DNA of 64,000 bases, taken from NCBI GenBank assembly GCA_964462985.1, contig CAYXAA010000011.1, forward strand, positions 1-64,000. The letters run 5' to 3'. The translations under genes and the position numbers were made by a program. The notes beneath the pieces were generated by a model. That model was given only the letters and a program-made list of their open reading frames with translations. It made no database searches and was not told the DNA's origin. Below are positions 7,729-15,162 of this stretch, in pieces; position 1 is the first letter of the stretch, and every line of letters starts with the position of its first letter. The stretch is from CAYXAA01 sp964462985 (GTDB taxonomy: Bacteria > Pseudomonadota > Alphaproteobacteria > Rhizobiales > Stappiaceae).

Positions 7729-8081
7729 ACGCCGAGGATGTCGAGATCGCATCATGGCTGGTGATGCAGCCGCGGAACATCCCGTTCCCGGTTCTCGCCA
7801 GCCAGTGCGCCGACCGCTTCGGCGGCGCGGCGTGGGGTGAAGATCGCATCCGCAGCTTCATCCTGCGCTTGTCCGATAAGACGCGGCGGCCGCGCGCCGT
7901 CTCCGGCAACCCCGAGATGGTCGCCTTCATCAACGAGCGTATCGGCACCATGCCCTATGCAAAGCTCGCCGAGGAATGCCGCGCACGTTACGGTCAGGAA
8001 GCGCCATCAAAGAGCGCGCTTCATCGCCATCGGCAGCGCATGGCCGCGCTTTTGTCCCGCTTGCCGCAGATCGACCTCTGA
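7725..8081 (+). CDS. Small unknown protein, last gene of the capsid block, possible HTH
   Basis: This 118-residue protein starts at GTG 7725, which overlaps the gpI stop as GTGA. The N-terminal half (DVEIASWLVMQPRNIPFPVL) and the C-terminal half (YAKLAEECRARYGQEAPSKS, then ALHRHRQRM) each look like short helical units. The latter resembles a winged or simple helix-turn-helix that would present the ALHRHR helix to DNA. It is not a recognised head-completion protein. A DNA-binding role, such as packaging recognition or regulation, is possible, but this is inference from composition. Confidence 0.65.
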   Translation: MNAEDVEIASWLVMQPRNIPFPVLASQCADRFGGAAWGEDRIRSFILRLSDKTRRPRAVSGNPEMVAFINERIGTMPYAKLAEECRARYGQEAPSKSALHRHRQRMAALLSRLPQIDL

Positions 8082-8289
8082 TAGCGCGAAACAAGTGCTC
8101 TTAACGGGGTTCCTATCCCGATAATCCCGCCCCAATGCCGCAGTATCCCGCCTCACCAGTGCAATTTCATTAGTTCCATTGCAAAACCACAAGGAACGGA
8201 ACAACGTTAGGACAGTCGGATCTCACCAATCCAGAATGTAGCATTGCGCAGGGATCTCCGAACGGCTACCACAAACGCCTGACGAGGGG
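8082..8289. other. Right boundary zone of the Mu-like element, candidate end-binding sites
   Basis: This gene-free stretch separates the last phage-like gene from a chromosomal gene. Short repeats are visible: TATCCCG at 8114 and 8144, AATCCCGC at 8123, and a TGCAAT/ATTGCA inverted pair at 8160-8182. A segment at 8172-8193 (beginning AGTTCCATTGCAAAACC) partly resembles the Mu end-binding consensus. The reverse complement of 8084-8096 contains TGTTTCGCG. These would fit transposase sites near the right end, but the terminal CA and the target duplication cannot be fixed without an empty-site comparison. Confidence 0.35.
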
Positions 8290-8814
8290 TTGTGTCGAGG
8301 CACGACGGCAGTGGGCAGGGGAAGACTTAACGGCGGGAGTATCGCAACGCTGGCGATGGCGTTAGCTGCGGCTTTTGCCCTCTTTCAGAATGAGTCGGCC
8401 CACGCGGCCAAAGGTGATCGCCTCGGCGAAGGCCCGTCAGCGCAGGCAAGTCTCGCCGATGGTGATTCCGTACTGCGCTTTCCCGAAGCTCTTGAGGGAA
8501 TCTGGACCGTCGACGAGAACGCCTGCGCCGATCTGACTGCTGTCGATGCCGCGCCGAGCGGCTCTGCCGTCGCTCTTTATCGTGGCCTGATGGAGGTCCC
8601 TGGGCTGCAGTGTCAAATCTATCGCGGGGTTCCGTTACCGGGCGGCGGCCAGCGCGCCTCTGTGCGTTGCGTCGAGGATACAGGATTTGAATCGGTTACG
8701 ACCGTTGACGTGCGGCCCGTCGGTGGAATTGGTCTGCAGCTTACGATTGCGAGCGCCGATTCGATCATCTACCGGTTTTGTCGGCCGATTGGCAGGGCCT
8801 TGCCATCCAAATAA
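8290..8814 (+). CDS. Secreted protein of unknown function
   Basis: The frame encodes up to 174 residues. The N-terminal hydrophobic stretch (IATLAMALAAAFALFQNESA, followed by HAA) is a credible signal peptide, so the mature protein is periplasmic or exported. Mature sequence includes GIWTVDENACADL, where the protein may start its fold, and a later CRP motif near the end; cysteines at ENAC, LQC, VRC and FCR could pair. Start choice is uncertain: TTG 8290 directly abuts a GAGGGG site, while GTG 8311 is an alternative. It is the first gene after the Mu-like element. Confidence 0.6.
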   Translation: MCRGTTAVGRGRLNGGSIATLAMALAAAFALFQNESAHAAKGDRLGEGPSAQASLADGDSVLRFPEALEGIWTVDENACADLTAVDAAPSGSAVALYRGLMEVPGLQCQIYRGVPLPGGGQRASVRCVEDTGFESVTTVDVRPVGGIGLQLTIASADSIIYRFCRPIGRALPSK

Positions 8815-9073
8815 ACTCATCAAACTTCTGATGCGATCGCGCCGAGCAGCACCAGCTTAGAAGCGTTTTTTTTGCGGCATATACCACCCGCAGAGATGGC
8901 CCGTCAGGTCCCGGATTACAGCTGGCCTGCGGTTGGCCCAGCAATTCGTCGTCAAATCTCGACCAGAGATCTTGACCACCTAGCGTAACGACGCAGCATC
9001 GCCTTAAGCTCTGCGACGAGATTGCCGTCAGGGCGCTGATCAGGGAAGTTCACGTCCGCTCCGTCGATGGGAC

Positions 9074-9457
9074 TTATCGGCAGAGCGGGCGAACAGTGGA
9101 CGTATCCGACGCCTTTGTGACGGCAACGCGGGTTACACCGCTGTTCAAGAAGCCGAGTTCCTTTGCAGCGCGCTTGGAAACGTCAATGATCCGCCCGCGA
9201 ATGAAGGGTCCGCGATCTTCAATCCGCACCACCACTGATCGGCCGTTGGCGAGATTGTGGACCCGAACTTCCGATCCGAAAGGCAGCTTGCGATGCGCGG
9301 CCGTGAGCGCATTCGGATTGTTGAGTTTGCCGCTCGCCGTACGACCCTTCAATGCGTACCAGGAGGCTTTGCCGCACTCCGCTGGCGAGGCGGTCGCGCA
9401 GGAGGGAAGAGCCGCAGCCGCAAGCAGGGCGACGACGAGCGCCATTCTAGGTGTCAT
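9074..9457 (-). CDS. RlpA-like double-psi beta-barrel protein
   Basis: A 127-residue exported protein with an N-terminal signal sequence ([20 protein letters not shown]) that could also be processed as a lipoprotein (LPSC). The domain has RlpA features: [20 protein letters not shown], then [19 protein letters not shown], then [18 protein letters not shown]. RlpA-like proteins act on septal peptidoglycan, in some bacteria as lytic transglycosylases on denuded glycan. There is no SPOR domain, so it is the short form. ATG 9457 is preferred to the upstream in-frame ATG at 9538 because it puts the signal peptide at the start. Confidence 0.85.
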   Translation of the reverse strand: MTPRMALVVALLAAAALPSCATASPAECGKASWYALKGRTASGKLNNPNALTAAHRKLPFGSEVRVHNLANGRSVVVRIEDRGPFIRGRIIDVSKRAAKELGFLNSGVTRVAVTKASDTSTVRPLCR

Positions 9458-9929
9458 ATTCGCGAGTATCCGTTTCCCAGGCAAAGATCGTTGGGACCGA
9501 CGTAGAACAAATGACAGTCCCGGATCGGCAGATTTCACGACCGAGTGACCAAACTGTGATCGAAAGATGCTGAATTCGTGACGGGTGTGCCGCTGTGAGC
9601 ACTATCGGCTTCGGGTCGGTGCAACATCGCCCGGGCACTGGTTTCGGAGGTCGTTTTTACGGACTTCCGCCCCACCCCCGACGAAAGTCTGCAGTGGGCG
9701 GAAATAGACGTCGAACGCCGAATACGTACGAACTGCCGTCAATCATCTCGAAAGAGCCGACTGTCACGGCAGGGCTCGTTTGGCCATGGTTTTCGCGCTT
9801 GGGCCGAAAGCCCAGCGCTCATCGTGCTGGAAATTGGCCACCACCGGAAGTCGACGCCGAAGTCCTTGAGACGCCACCGTAACCGGCTCCTCGAGCCTCG
9901 ACGTGAAATCGGTATAGCGTCCGAGGTGC
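9458..9929. other. Intergenic stretch, no gene supported
   Basis: No convincing complete gene is seen on either strand. On the minus strand, positions 9764-9940 keep a coding-like composition in a frame different from the upstream gene that ends at 9930. That could be the frameshifted tail of that gene. No terminator or RNA gene was recognised. Confidence 0.4.
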
Positions 9930-11090
9930 CTATTGCGGTCGCCTGGTACACAGAATCCCCGACGTGCCCGAAGCTTGATGGAACTGTGAGTCCTCAGGAA
10001 AGCGGAGCGCTGCAGCGGCACGGATCGGCGCGTCGGATTGACAGGCTCCAACACCGCCATCTCCCAGTAAGTCGAGCCGACGACGCCAGATAGACTTGCG
10101 CCATCGCTTTGGCAAGCCAGTCAGCACGGGATCAGCGTCGATTCGCTTCTGCAAGTCTTCGAGCAAAGCGAGTGCGTCACGTGGTCGGCCAACTGCGGCG
10201 AGGCACTCGGCGGCAATTAGCAGAAAGCCCAGGATTTCCGACTTGGCAGCCGCAGCTGCGACCGCCGTTGCATTGATCGGCGCTCCTTCGGCGAAGCGCC
10301 AGCCGATCTCGGCAAATGCTGCGAGCGTAGCCCGCTTCACATCTGCAATGAGCCCGCGTGCGGCGCATTCTGCCTGTAGATCGCGGTTGAAGGTGCCAAT
10401 CAACTTGCGAATGATATTGAGACTATAGAGATGATCGTGACTGGCATGAGTCGACCTGAGCAAGACCAGCCTGAGCACAGTTGGGAACGGTACGAGATCA
10501 AGGAGGTCTACTGCCCCGGACGCATCGACAGGATCGAAAATGCCGAATGCGATGTGGATAGGGTGCTTGTGCCCCTTACGCCGGATTCCGGCGATCAGAT
10601 CTGGAAAATCGCGAAGATCCGGTCCGAGTGTCCGGGCATTCTGGGTGCCCGGCCGCCCGAGGGCGAACTCCGGCCCGAAAGCATAGATTGCACCGTCGTT
10701 GCGCCGCAAGCCAGTCAGGAGAGCGCCGTTCGCGCCCTTGGATGCTCCATAATAAATGATGCGGCGCGGCCGCGTCTTTGCGATCGCCGTATCAACGGCC
10801 TGATCGATCGCGCGATCGAGACCAAGATACCACAGCCGATCAGAGCAATTGAGAAACAGGCAGGCGTGAGTGGTCCTGGCGAACAGCCGCTTTAGCCCGA
10901 ATTGCCCTTCCGGGACGCGGGCCTGAGAGAACACCACAACAAGGATGTCCGATCCTCGCGGCGACACGAAGCACTGGCTGAGGTCCGACGGCCCTGAATA
11001 ATGGGGCCTAAAGGCTGTCCCGAAATCATTCACAGTTTTGCATGGTCCGATTTGTCGCGCCCGTACCGGGCATGGCGAATTCGATTGCAT
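9930..11090 (-). CDS. Alpha/beta-hydrolase-like protein with helical C-terminal region
   Basis: The frame gives 386 residues and has no signal peptide. A nucleophile-elbow motif lies in RRIIYYGASKGANGALLTG (GASKG, G-x-S-x-G). Strand-like IHIAFGIFDPVDASGAVDLL could carry an acid residue, and a later HASHDHLYSLN could supply the histidine, so a serine-hydrolase fold is plausible. The C-terminal third (ILGFLLIAAECLAAVGRPRD, ALALLEDLQ) looks like a TPR pair. The family is unknown to me. The start is uncertain: ATG 11090 or GTG 11033; neither has a strong ribosome binding site. The final residues may be altered by a frameshift. The gene is divergent from the oxygenase gene. Confidence 0.55.
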   Translation of the reverse strand: MQSNSPCPVRARQIGPCKTVNDFGTAFRPHYSGPSDLSQCFVSPRGSDILVVVFSQARVPEGQFGLKRLFARTTHACLFLNCSDRLWYLGLDRAIDQAVDTAIAKTRPRRIIYYGASKGANGALLTGLRRNDGAIYAFGPEFALGRPGTQNARTLGPDLRDFPDLIAGIRRKGHKHPIHIAFGIFDPVDASGAVDLLDLVPFPTVLRLVLLRSTHASHDHLYSLNIIRKLIGTFNRDLQAECAARGLIADVKRATLAAFAEIGWRFAEGAPINATAVAAAAAKSEILGFLLIAAECLAAVGRPRDALALLEDLQKRIDADPVLTGLPKRWRKSIWRRRLDLLGDGGVGACQSDAPIRAAAALRFPEDSQFHQASGTSGILCTRRPQ

Positions 11091-11139
11091 CGCCGCGCGA
11101 ACCGGAGAATATCGTCACAGCTGCCATTGGGGCCAATTC

Positions 11140-11745
11140 ATGATACCGGGTCTCCTATCGAGTTCCTCCCTCGCCGGCTACGGCAACCGCATAGCTCCGA
11201 ACTTCTTCGTCCAGCCGGACGTGTTTTCCCCCGAGGATTGCGAACGGCTGATCGCACGTTTCGCCACGCGGCAATCCGAGTCTGGATTGCTCGTCGGGGA
11301 GATCAGCGCCGCGGAAATCCGCCGTTCGGATCTTGTTTGGCTCGACGGCGAAGGCGTGGATGAATGGGTCATGAGCCGCATGATGGATCTCGTTGCCGAA
11401 GTCAACCGCAGCACCTTCGACTATGTACTCGGCGGCTTCGATGAAGCGCTGCAACTTACCCGCTATCGTGCCGAGGCGCTGGGCCACTACGGCTGGCACT
11501 CCGACCGCGGCGGAACCGGCCTTGCCCAATACCGGAAGCTCACCGTGGTGGTCCAGCTATCGGTCCCGGAAAGCTATGAAGGTGGAGATCTCCAGCTCAA
11601 CGTCACCGGCCATGCGGAGACGATGCCCCGGACGCGCGGCGCAGCAATCGCGTTTCCGAGCTATGTCCTTCACCGAGTGACGCCGGTCACATTCGGTGCC
11701 CGCCACTCACTTGTGACCTGGGTGCACGGTCCGAGCTTCCGCTGA
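11140..11745 (+). CDS. 2OG-Fe(II) oxygenase, prolyl-4-hydroxylase-like
   Basis: This 201-residue protein has the complete iron and 2-oxoglutarate site of the prolyl-hydroxylase-like superfamily: H120 and D122 in YGWHSDRGGTG, H178 in PSYVLHRVTPV and R188 in GARHSLVTWVHG. Family members hydroxylate protein side chains, free amino acids or small metabolites; the substrate here is unknown. The compact single-domain form resembles PKHD-type (PiuC-like) enzymes. ATG 11140 is chosen because the sequence further upstream reads as low-quality coding. A protein with a VHL-like domain is encoded about 3.4 kb away, but the two are not in one operon. Confidence 0.88.
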   Translation: MIPGLLSSSSLAGYGNRIAPNFFVQPDVFSPEDCERLIARFATRQSESGLLVGEISAAEIRRSDLVWLDGEGVDEWVMSRMMDLVAEVNRSTFDYVLGGFDEALQLTRYRAEALGHYGWHSDRGGTGLAQYRKLTVVVQLSVPESYEGGDLQLNVTGHAETMPRTRGAAIAFPSYVLHRVTPVTFGARHSLVTWVHGPSFR

Positions 11746-11807
11746 ACGATCCTGCACTGAACGCGGGACCATTCAACGGAAGCACGCACCGGTGGATTGT
11801 GTTCGCG

Positions 11808-13181
11808 TTACGCGCTTTGACCCGGCTGCCGGCGCAGACCGCCGTTACCACTAAAGGTCGCCAAGCCATACGACCGCCCGCCGTTACAGGCAGGGCGCTT
11901 CCCCTTGCCGCGATGCGACTGCGGCCGGCCGCGATCCTCGCCGCGATTGGTTGTCGGTTGCGCGTGACTGCGATTGTTCGGCTTGGCTCCGCCATCGGAG
12001 CGGCGCCCGCGTTTCGATGGCCGGCCTCGTGCCTCCGTCTCTGGAAGTCCCTGCGCCTCATAACCTGGCAAGACTTCGACGCTGGTCTTGATCAGCCGCT
12101 CGACTGCCTTGAGCAAGGACCGCTCGTCGCCGCTCACCAGCGATACGGCACGACCGTCGGCACCGGCGCGCGCTGTGCGGCCGATACGGTGAACGTAGGT
12201 TTCCGGCACGTCCGGCATGTCGTAGTTGACAACATGGCTGACGCCTCCGACGTCGATTCCGCGTGCAGCGATGTCGGTGGCGACCAGAACCTTGAGCCGG
12301 CCGGAGGAGAAGCCGGCAAGTGCCCGCTGACGCTGGCTTTGGCTCTTGTTGCCGTGAATGGCATCGGCGTTCACGCCGGAGTCAGTGAGGCCCTTCGCAA
12401 CTTTGTCGGCGCCACGTTTGGTTCGGGTGAAAACAATGGCCCGCGTGACGTCGGAATGGCTTAAGAGTTCACGCAAAACGGAGGGCTTGCTGCCGGCTGG
12501 CACATGAGCGACGCGCTGGTCGACACGGTCGACGGTTGAGGCCACCGGGGTGACCGCGACCTGGACCGGATCCGTCAGGAAACGTCCGGAAAGCTCCGCA
12601 ATCGTCTGCGGCATGGTGGCGGAGAAGAACAACGACTGCCGCTGCTCCGGCAGGAGGGCGGCGATTTTCTTCAGCGCATGGATGAATCCGAGATCGAGCA
12701 TCTGATCGGCCTCGTCTAGAACGAAGACCTCGAGATCGTCGAAATGCACGGCCTGGCGGTCGTAAAGATCGATCAGCCGGCCGGGTGTGGCGACGAGAAT
12801 ATCGAGGCCGCGGCTCAGCATCCGGATCTGACGGCCAAGTGGCGTGCCGCCAACCACCACGTTCACCGAGAGCCGGGCTTTGGCCGAGTACTTCTTGACG
12901 TTGCGCGCTATTTGATCGGCTAGCTCACGCGTGGGCGCGAGTACCAGACCGCGAACGCCACGGGGGCTTGGACGGAAATTGGTCACCAGCAGGCGGTGGA
13001 TCATCGGCAGCGAGAACGCCGCCGTCTTGCCGGTGCCGGTTTGAGCGATACCGAGCAGATCGCGGCCGGCCATCACATGGGGGATCGCCTGTGCCTGGAT
13101 CGGCGTCGGCGTGGTGTAGTTTTCCTCGGCGAGAGCGAGGAGAATCGGCCTGGCGAGGCCGAGGGAGCTGAAATCGGTCAA
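11808..13181 (-). CDS. DEAD-box RNA helicase, RhlE type
   Basis: The 457-residue protein has all the RecA-like motifs: Q-motif (PTPIQAQAIP), motif I (AQTGTGKT, K52), PTRELA, TPGR, DEAD, SAT, IAARGIDV and HRIGRTAR. A basic, low-complexity tail rich in Arg, Gly, Ser and Asn follows (residues about 385-457), as in RhlE and CsdA-type helicases that remodel rRNA and mRNA. The TTG at 13181 is chosen because family members begin MTDFSSLGL; the frame continues upstream without family similarity. The leader from 13182 onward is rich in GC inverted repeats, suggesting a structured 5' untranslated region. Confidence 0.93.
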   Translation of the reverse strand: MTDFSSLGLARPILLALAEENYTTPTPIQAQAIPHVMAGRDLLGIAQTGTGKTAAFSLPMIHRLLVTNFRPSPRGVRGLVLAPTRELADQIARNVKKYSAKARLSVNVVVGGTPLGRQIRMLSRGLDILVATPGRLIDLYDRQAVHFDDLEVFVLDEADQMLDLGFIHALKKIAALLPEQRQSLFFSATMPQTIAELSGRFLTDPVQVAVTPVASTVDRVDQRVAHVPAGSKPSVLRELLSHSDVTRAIVFTRTKRGADKVAKGLTDSGVNADAIHGNKSQSQRQRALAGFSSGRLKVLVATDIAARGIDVGGVSHVVNYDMPDVPETYVHRIGRTARAGADGRAVSLVSGDERSLLKAVERLIKTSVEVLPGYEAQGLPETEARGRPSKRGRRSDGGAKPNNRSHAQPTTNRGEDRGRPQSHRGKGKRPACNGGRSYGLATFSGNGGLRRQPGQSA

Positions 13182-13473
13182 GTGTCGTCTTTCGGGTACA
13201 GGCCGAACACGGCCGGCGGACGCACCGTCCGGCGCACCGCCATGCGGGCGGCGCGACTTCAGGGCGTGGTCGAGCCTCGCGTGAGGAGGTCCGCAGAATT
13301 CGGGAAAAGGACGTTCGGGTCGCCCGGCGCGCTGCGGCTGAAGCCGCGGAAAATTGCCGGTCACGCGGCAAGGCCGAACGCTACGCTCAGCACATGTGGC
13401 GCTGTTCGGCGGAAAAGTCAAAGACTTTCTTGCAGTGCAGCATGCGAGGCTGGCCGCCGTCCCGCCCGAATGG

Positions 13474-14367
13474 CTACAACAGATTCACCGGCACCTTGAG
13501 GAAAGTCTTGCCGCTTTCATCCTTCGGCGGCAACTTGCCGGCCCGCATGTTGACCTGAATCGAGGGGATGATCAGCTTCGGCATTGCCAGGGTAGCGTCC
13601 CTTGTGGTGCGCATGCGGACGAACTCGTCCTCGCTGACACCGTCGCGAACATGCACATTGTGGGCACGCTCTTCGGCGACCGTGGTTTCCCATTTGATGT
13701 CTCGTCCATTCGGCCCGTAGTCGTGGCACATGAACAGCCTTGTTTCTCCGGGCAAAGACAGCACTTTTTTGATCGAGCGGTAGAGCATGTGTGCATCGCC
13801 GCCGGGAAAATCCGCGCGCGCCGTGCCGCCATCGGGCATGAACAGGGTGTCGCCCACGAACGCGGCGTCGCCCATCACGTGAGTCATGCAGGCCGGCGTA
13901 TGGCCCGGCGTATAGATGGCGAGGCAGGTCATCGCGCCGACCATGTAGGTGTCCCCATCCTTGAAGAGCCGGTCAAACTGTGAGCCGTCGCGCTGGAACT
14001 CGGTGCCTTCGTTGAAGATCTTGCCAAACGTGTCCTGCACGACCTTGATGTTCTCGCCGATGCCGAGCTTGCCGCCGAGCTCGCCTTGAATGTACGGCGC
14101 CGCCGACAAATGATCGGCGTGAACATGGGTCTCGATCAGCCATTCGACGACCAGGTCGTTCGTCTTCACGAAATCGATGATCCTGTCGGCGGATTGGTGG
14201 GTGATGCGGCCGGCCGCGTAGTCGATGTCCATGACACTGTCGATCACGGCGCAGGCGTTGGAATCCGGATCCTTGACCACGTAGGAGATCGTGTTGGTCG
14301 CCGGATCGAAGAAACCGGTGACCTCCGGCCTGACGCTCAGGTCCACTGGGTAGGACTGGCTCGACAT
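13474..14367 (-). CDS. MBL-fold hydrolase, ETHE1/persulfide dioxygenase-like
   Basis: This 297-residue metallo-beta-lactamase-fold protein carries the metal motif THVHADH (H81, H83, D85, H86), with further ligands in YTPGHTPACM, VGDTLF and FMCHDYG. Overall length and ATNTISYVVKDPDSNACAVID match the ETHE1/Blh group, which oxidises glutathione persulfide or related sulfane sulfur with one Fe(II). No rhodanese domain is fused. ATG 14367 has a ribosome binding site (GGAGAG); the frame extends to 14430 but lacks one there. There is no sulfide-related gene next to it, so the physiological sulfur donor is uncertain. Confidence 0.87.
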   Translation of the reverse strand: MSSQSYPVDLSVRPEVTGFFDPATNTISYVVKDPDSNACAVIDSVMDIDYAAGRITHQSADRIIDFVKTNDLVVEWLIETHVHADHLSAAPYIQGELGGKLGIGENIKVVQDTFGKIFNEGTEFQRDGSQFDRLFKDGDTYMVGAMTCLAIYTPGHTPACMTHVMGDAAFVGDTLFMPDGGTARADFPGGDAHMLYRSIKKVLSLPGETRLFMCHDYGPNGRDIKWETTVAEERAHNVHVRDGVSEDEFVRMRTTRDATLAMPKLIIPSIQVNMRAGKLPPKDESGKTFLKVPVNLL

Positions 14368-14562
14368 GTCGTTCGCTCTCCGTTCGCGAGGTTGACGAGA
14401 AGGATCAGCAGTTTTGAAGTCGATCTTCACTGTTCTACATTTTCACAGGATCAAACCCAAAGGATGTCGAAAAATCCCGCGTATCCAAAGCGGGGCGCAG
14501 GTCTTCCACTTCGCGTTCTGCGATCCACGCCGCGTAACTCTTCCAGAACCTAAAGGTTGCCG

Positions 14563-15069
14563 ATGATCGACAAAGAGACTTTACCCTATCGCCCTTGTGT
14601 CGGCGTCATGCTGCTCGACCGAACCGGCCGGGTCTTCATCGGCAAGCGCAATGCCATCCACGAGGCTCAGGCGGGCCACGATTGGCAGATGCCGCAGGGC
14701 GGGATCGATCCGGGCGAGGATCCGCTGGTGGCAGCTGCGCGCGAGCTTTACGAGGAGACCTCGATCCGGACGGTCACGCCAATCGCCGAAGCGCCTAATT
14801 GGTTCTGCTACGATTTCCCACCCGATATCCTGGAACGGACGCGCAAGGGCAAATATCGTGGGCAGGCGCAAAAGTGGTACGCCTTCCGCTTCGACGGGGA
14901 CGAAGCCGAGATTAACGTCCTCACTCCGCCCGGCGGTCACGAGCCGGAGTTCACTGAGTGGCGTTGGGAGCGAGCCGAAGTCCTGCCGGATCTGATTATC
15001 CCGTTCAAGCGCGAAGTATATCGAGAGGTGATCGCCGCTTTCGCCCATCTGACCCAGGTGGGCGATTGA
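14563..15069 (+). CDS. rppH: RNA pyrophosphohydrolase
   Basis: This 168-residue Nudix hydrolase removes pyrophosphate from 5'-triphosphate RNA and so starts mRNA decay. The Nudix box is intact at about residues 46-68 (GGIDPGEDPLVAAARELYEE followed by TSI). RppH-type context is shown by LPYRPCVGVMLLD, WQMPQGGI, KYRGQAQKWYAFRF and EFTEWRWE. ATG 14563 has an AAAGG site before it; TTG six bases upstream is the alternative. It stands alone, divergent from the MBL gene. Confidence 0.94.
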   Translation: MIDKETLPYRPCVGVMLLDRTGRVFIGKRNAIHEAQAGHDWQMPQGGIDPGEDPLVAAARELYEETSIRTVTPIAEAPNWFCYDFPPDILERTRKGKYRGQAQKWYAFRFDGDEAEINVLTPPGGHEPEFTEWRWERAEVLPDLIIPFKREVYREVIAAFAHLTQVGD

Positions 15070-15162
15070 AGTCAGATCATGAAAATGCCGGCTGAGACAA
15101 GCTCAATGTCTAAACGTTGCGGCTACCCGGCGACAAAGGCGCCCGAAGCAGTACGCCCGCGC

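Larger units (their letters stand above)
1..8200 (+). mobile_element. Mu-like transposable phage element, partial (left end outside window)
   Basis: The gene set is that of a Mu-family transposable phage: divergent CI-type repressor, Ner-like regulator, DDE transposase, AAA+ transposition protein, GemA/Gp16, Mor-like activator, gpT capsid and gpI protease. All visible frames are open and most are joined by 4-base overlaps. No terminase, portal, head-completion, tail, lysis or Mom-type gene is present before ordinary chromosomal genes begin. The right boundary is set between the last phage-like gene (ends 8081) and a secreted-protein gene at 8290 and is not resolved to the base. The left end lies off the window, so lysis or other genes could be there. 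It is either a deleted prophage or a compact capsid-encoding element. Confidence 0.85.

Noticed and set aside
8880..9073. Possible short coding fragment on the minus strand before the RlpA-like gene end
   Set aside because: A 33-codon stretch looks coding-like but has no start context or recognisable family, so it is not reported as a gene.
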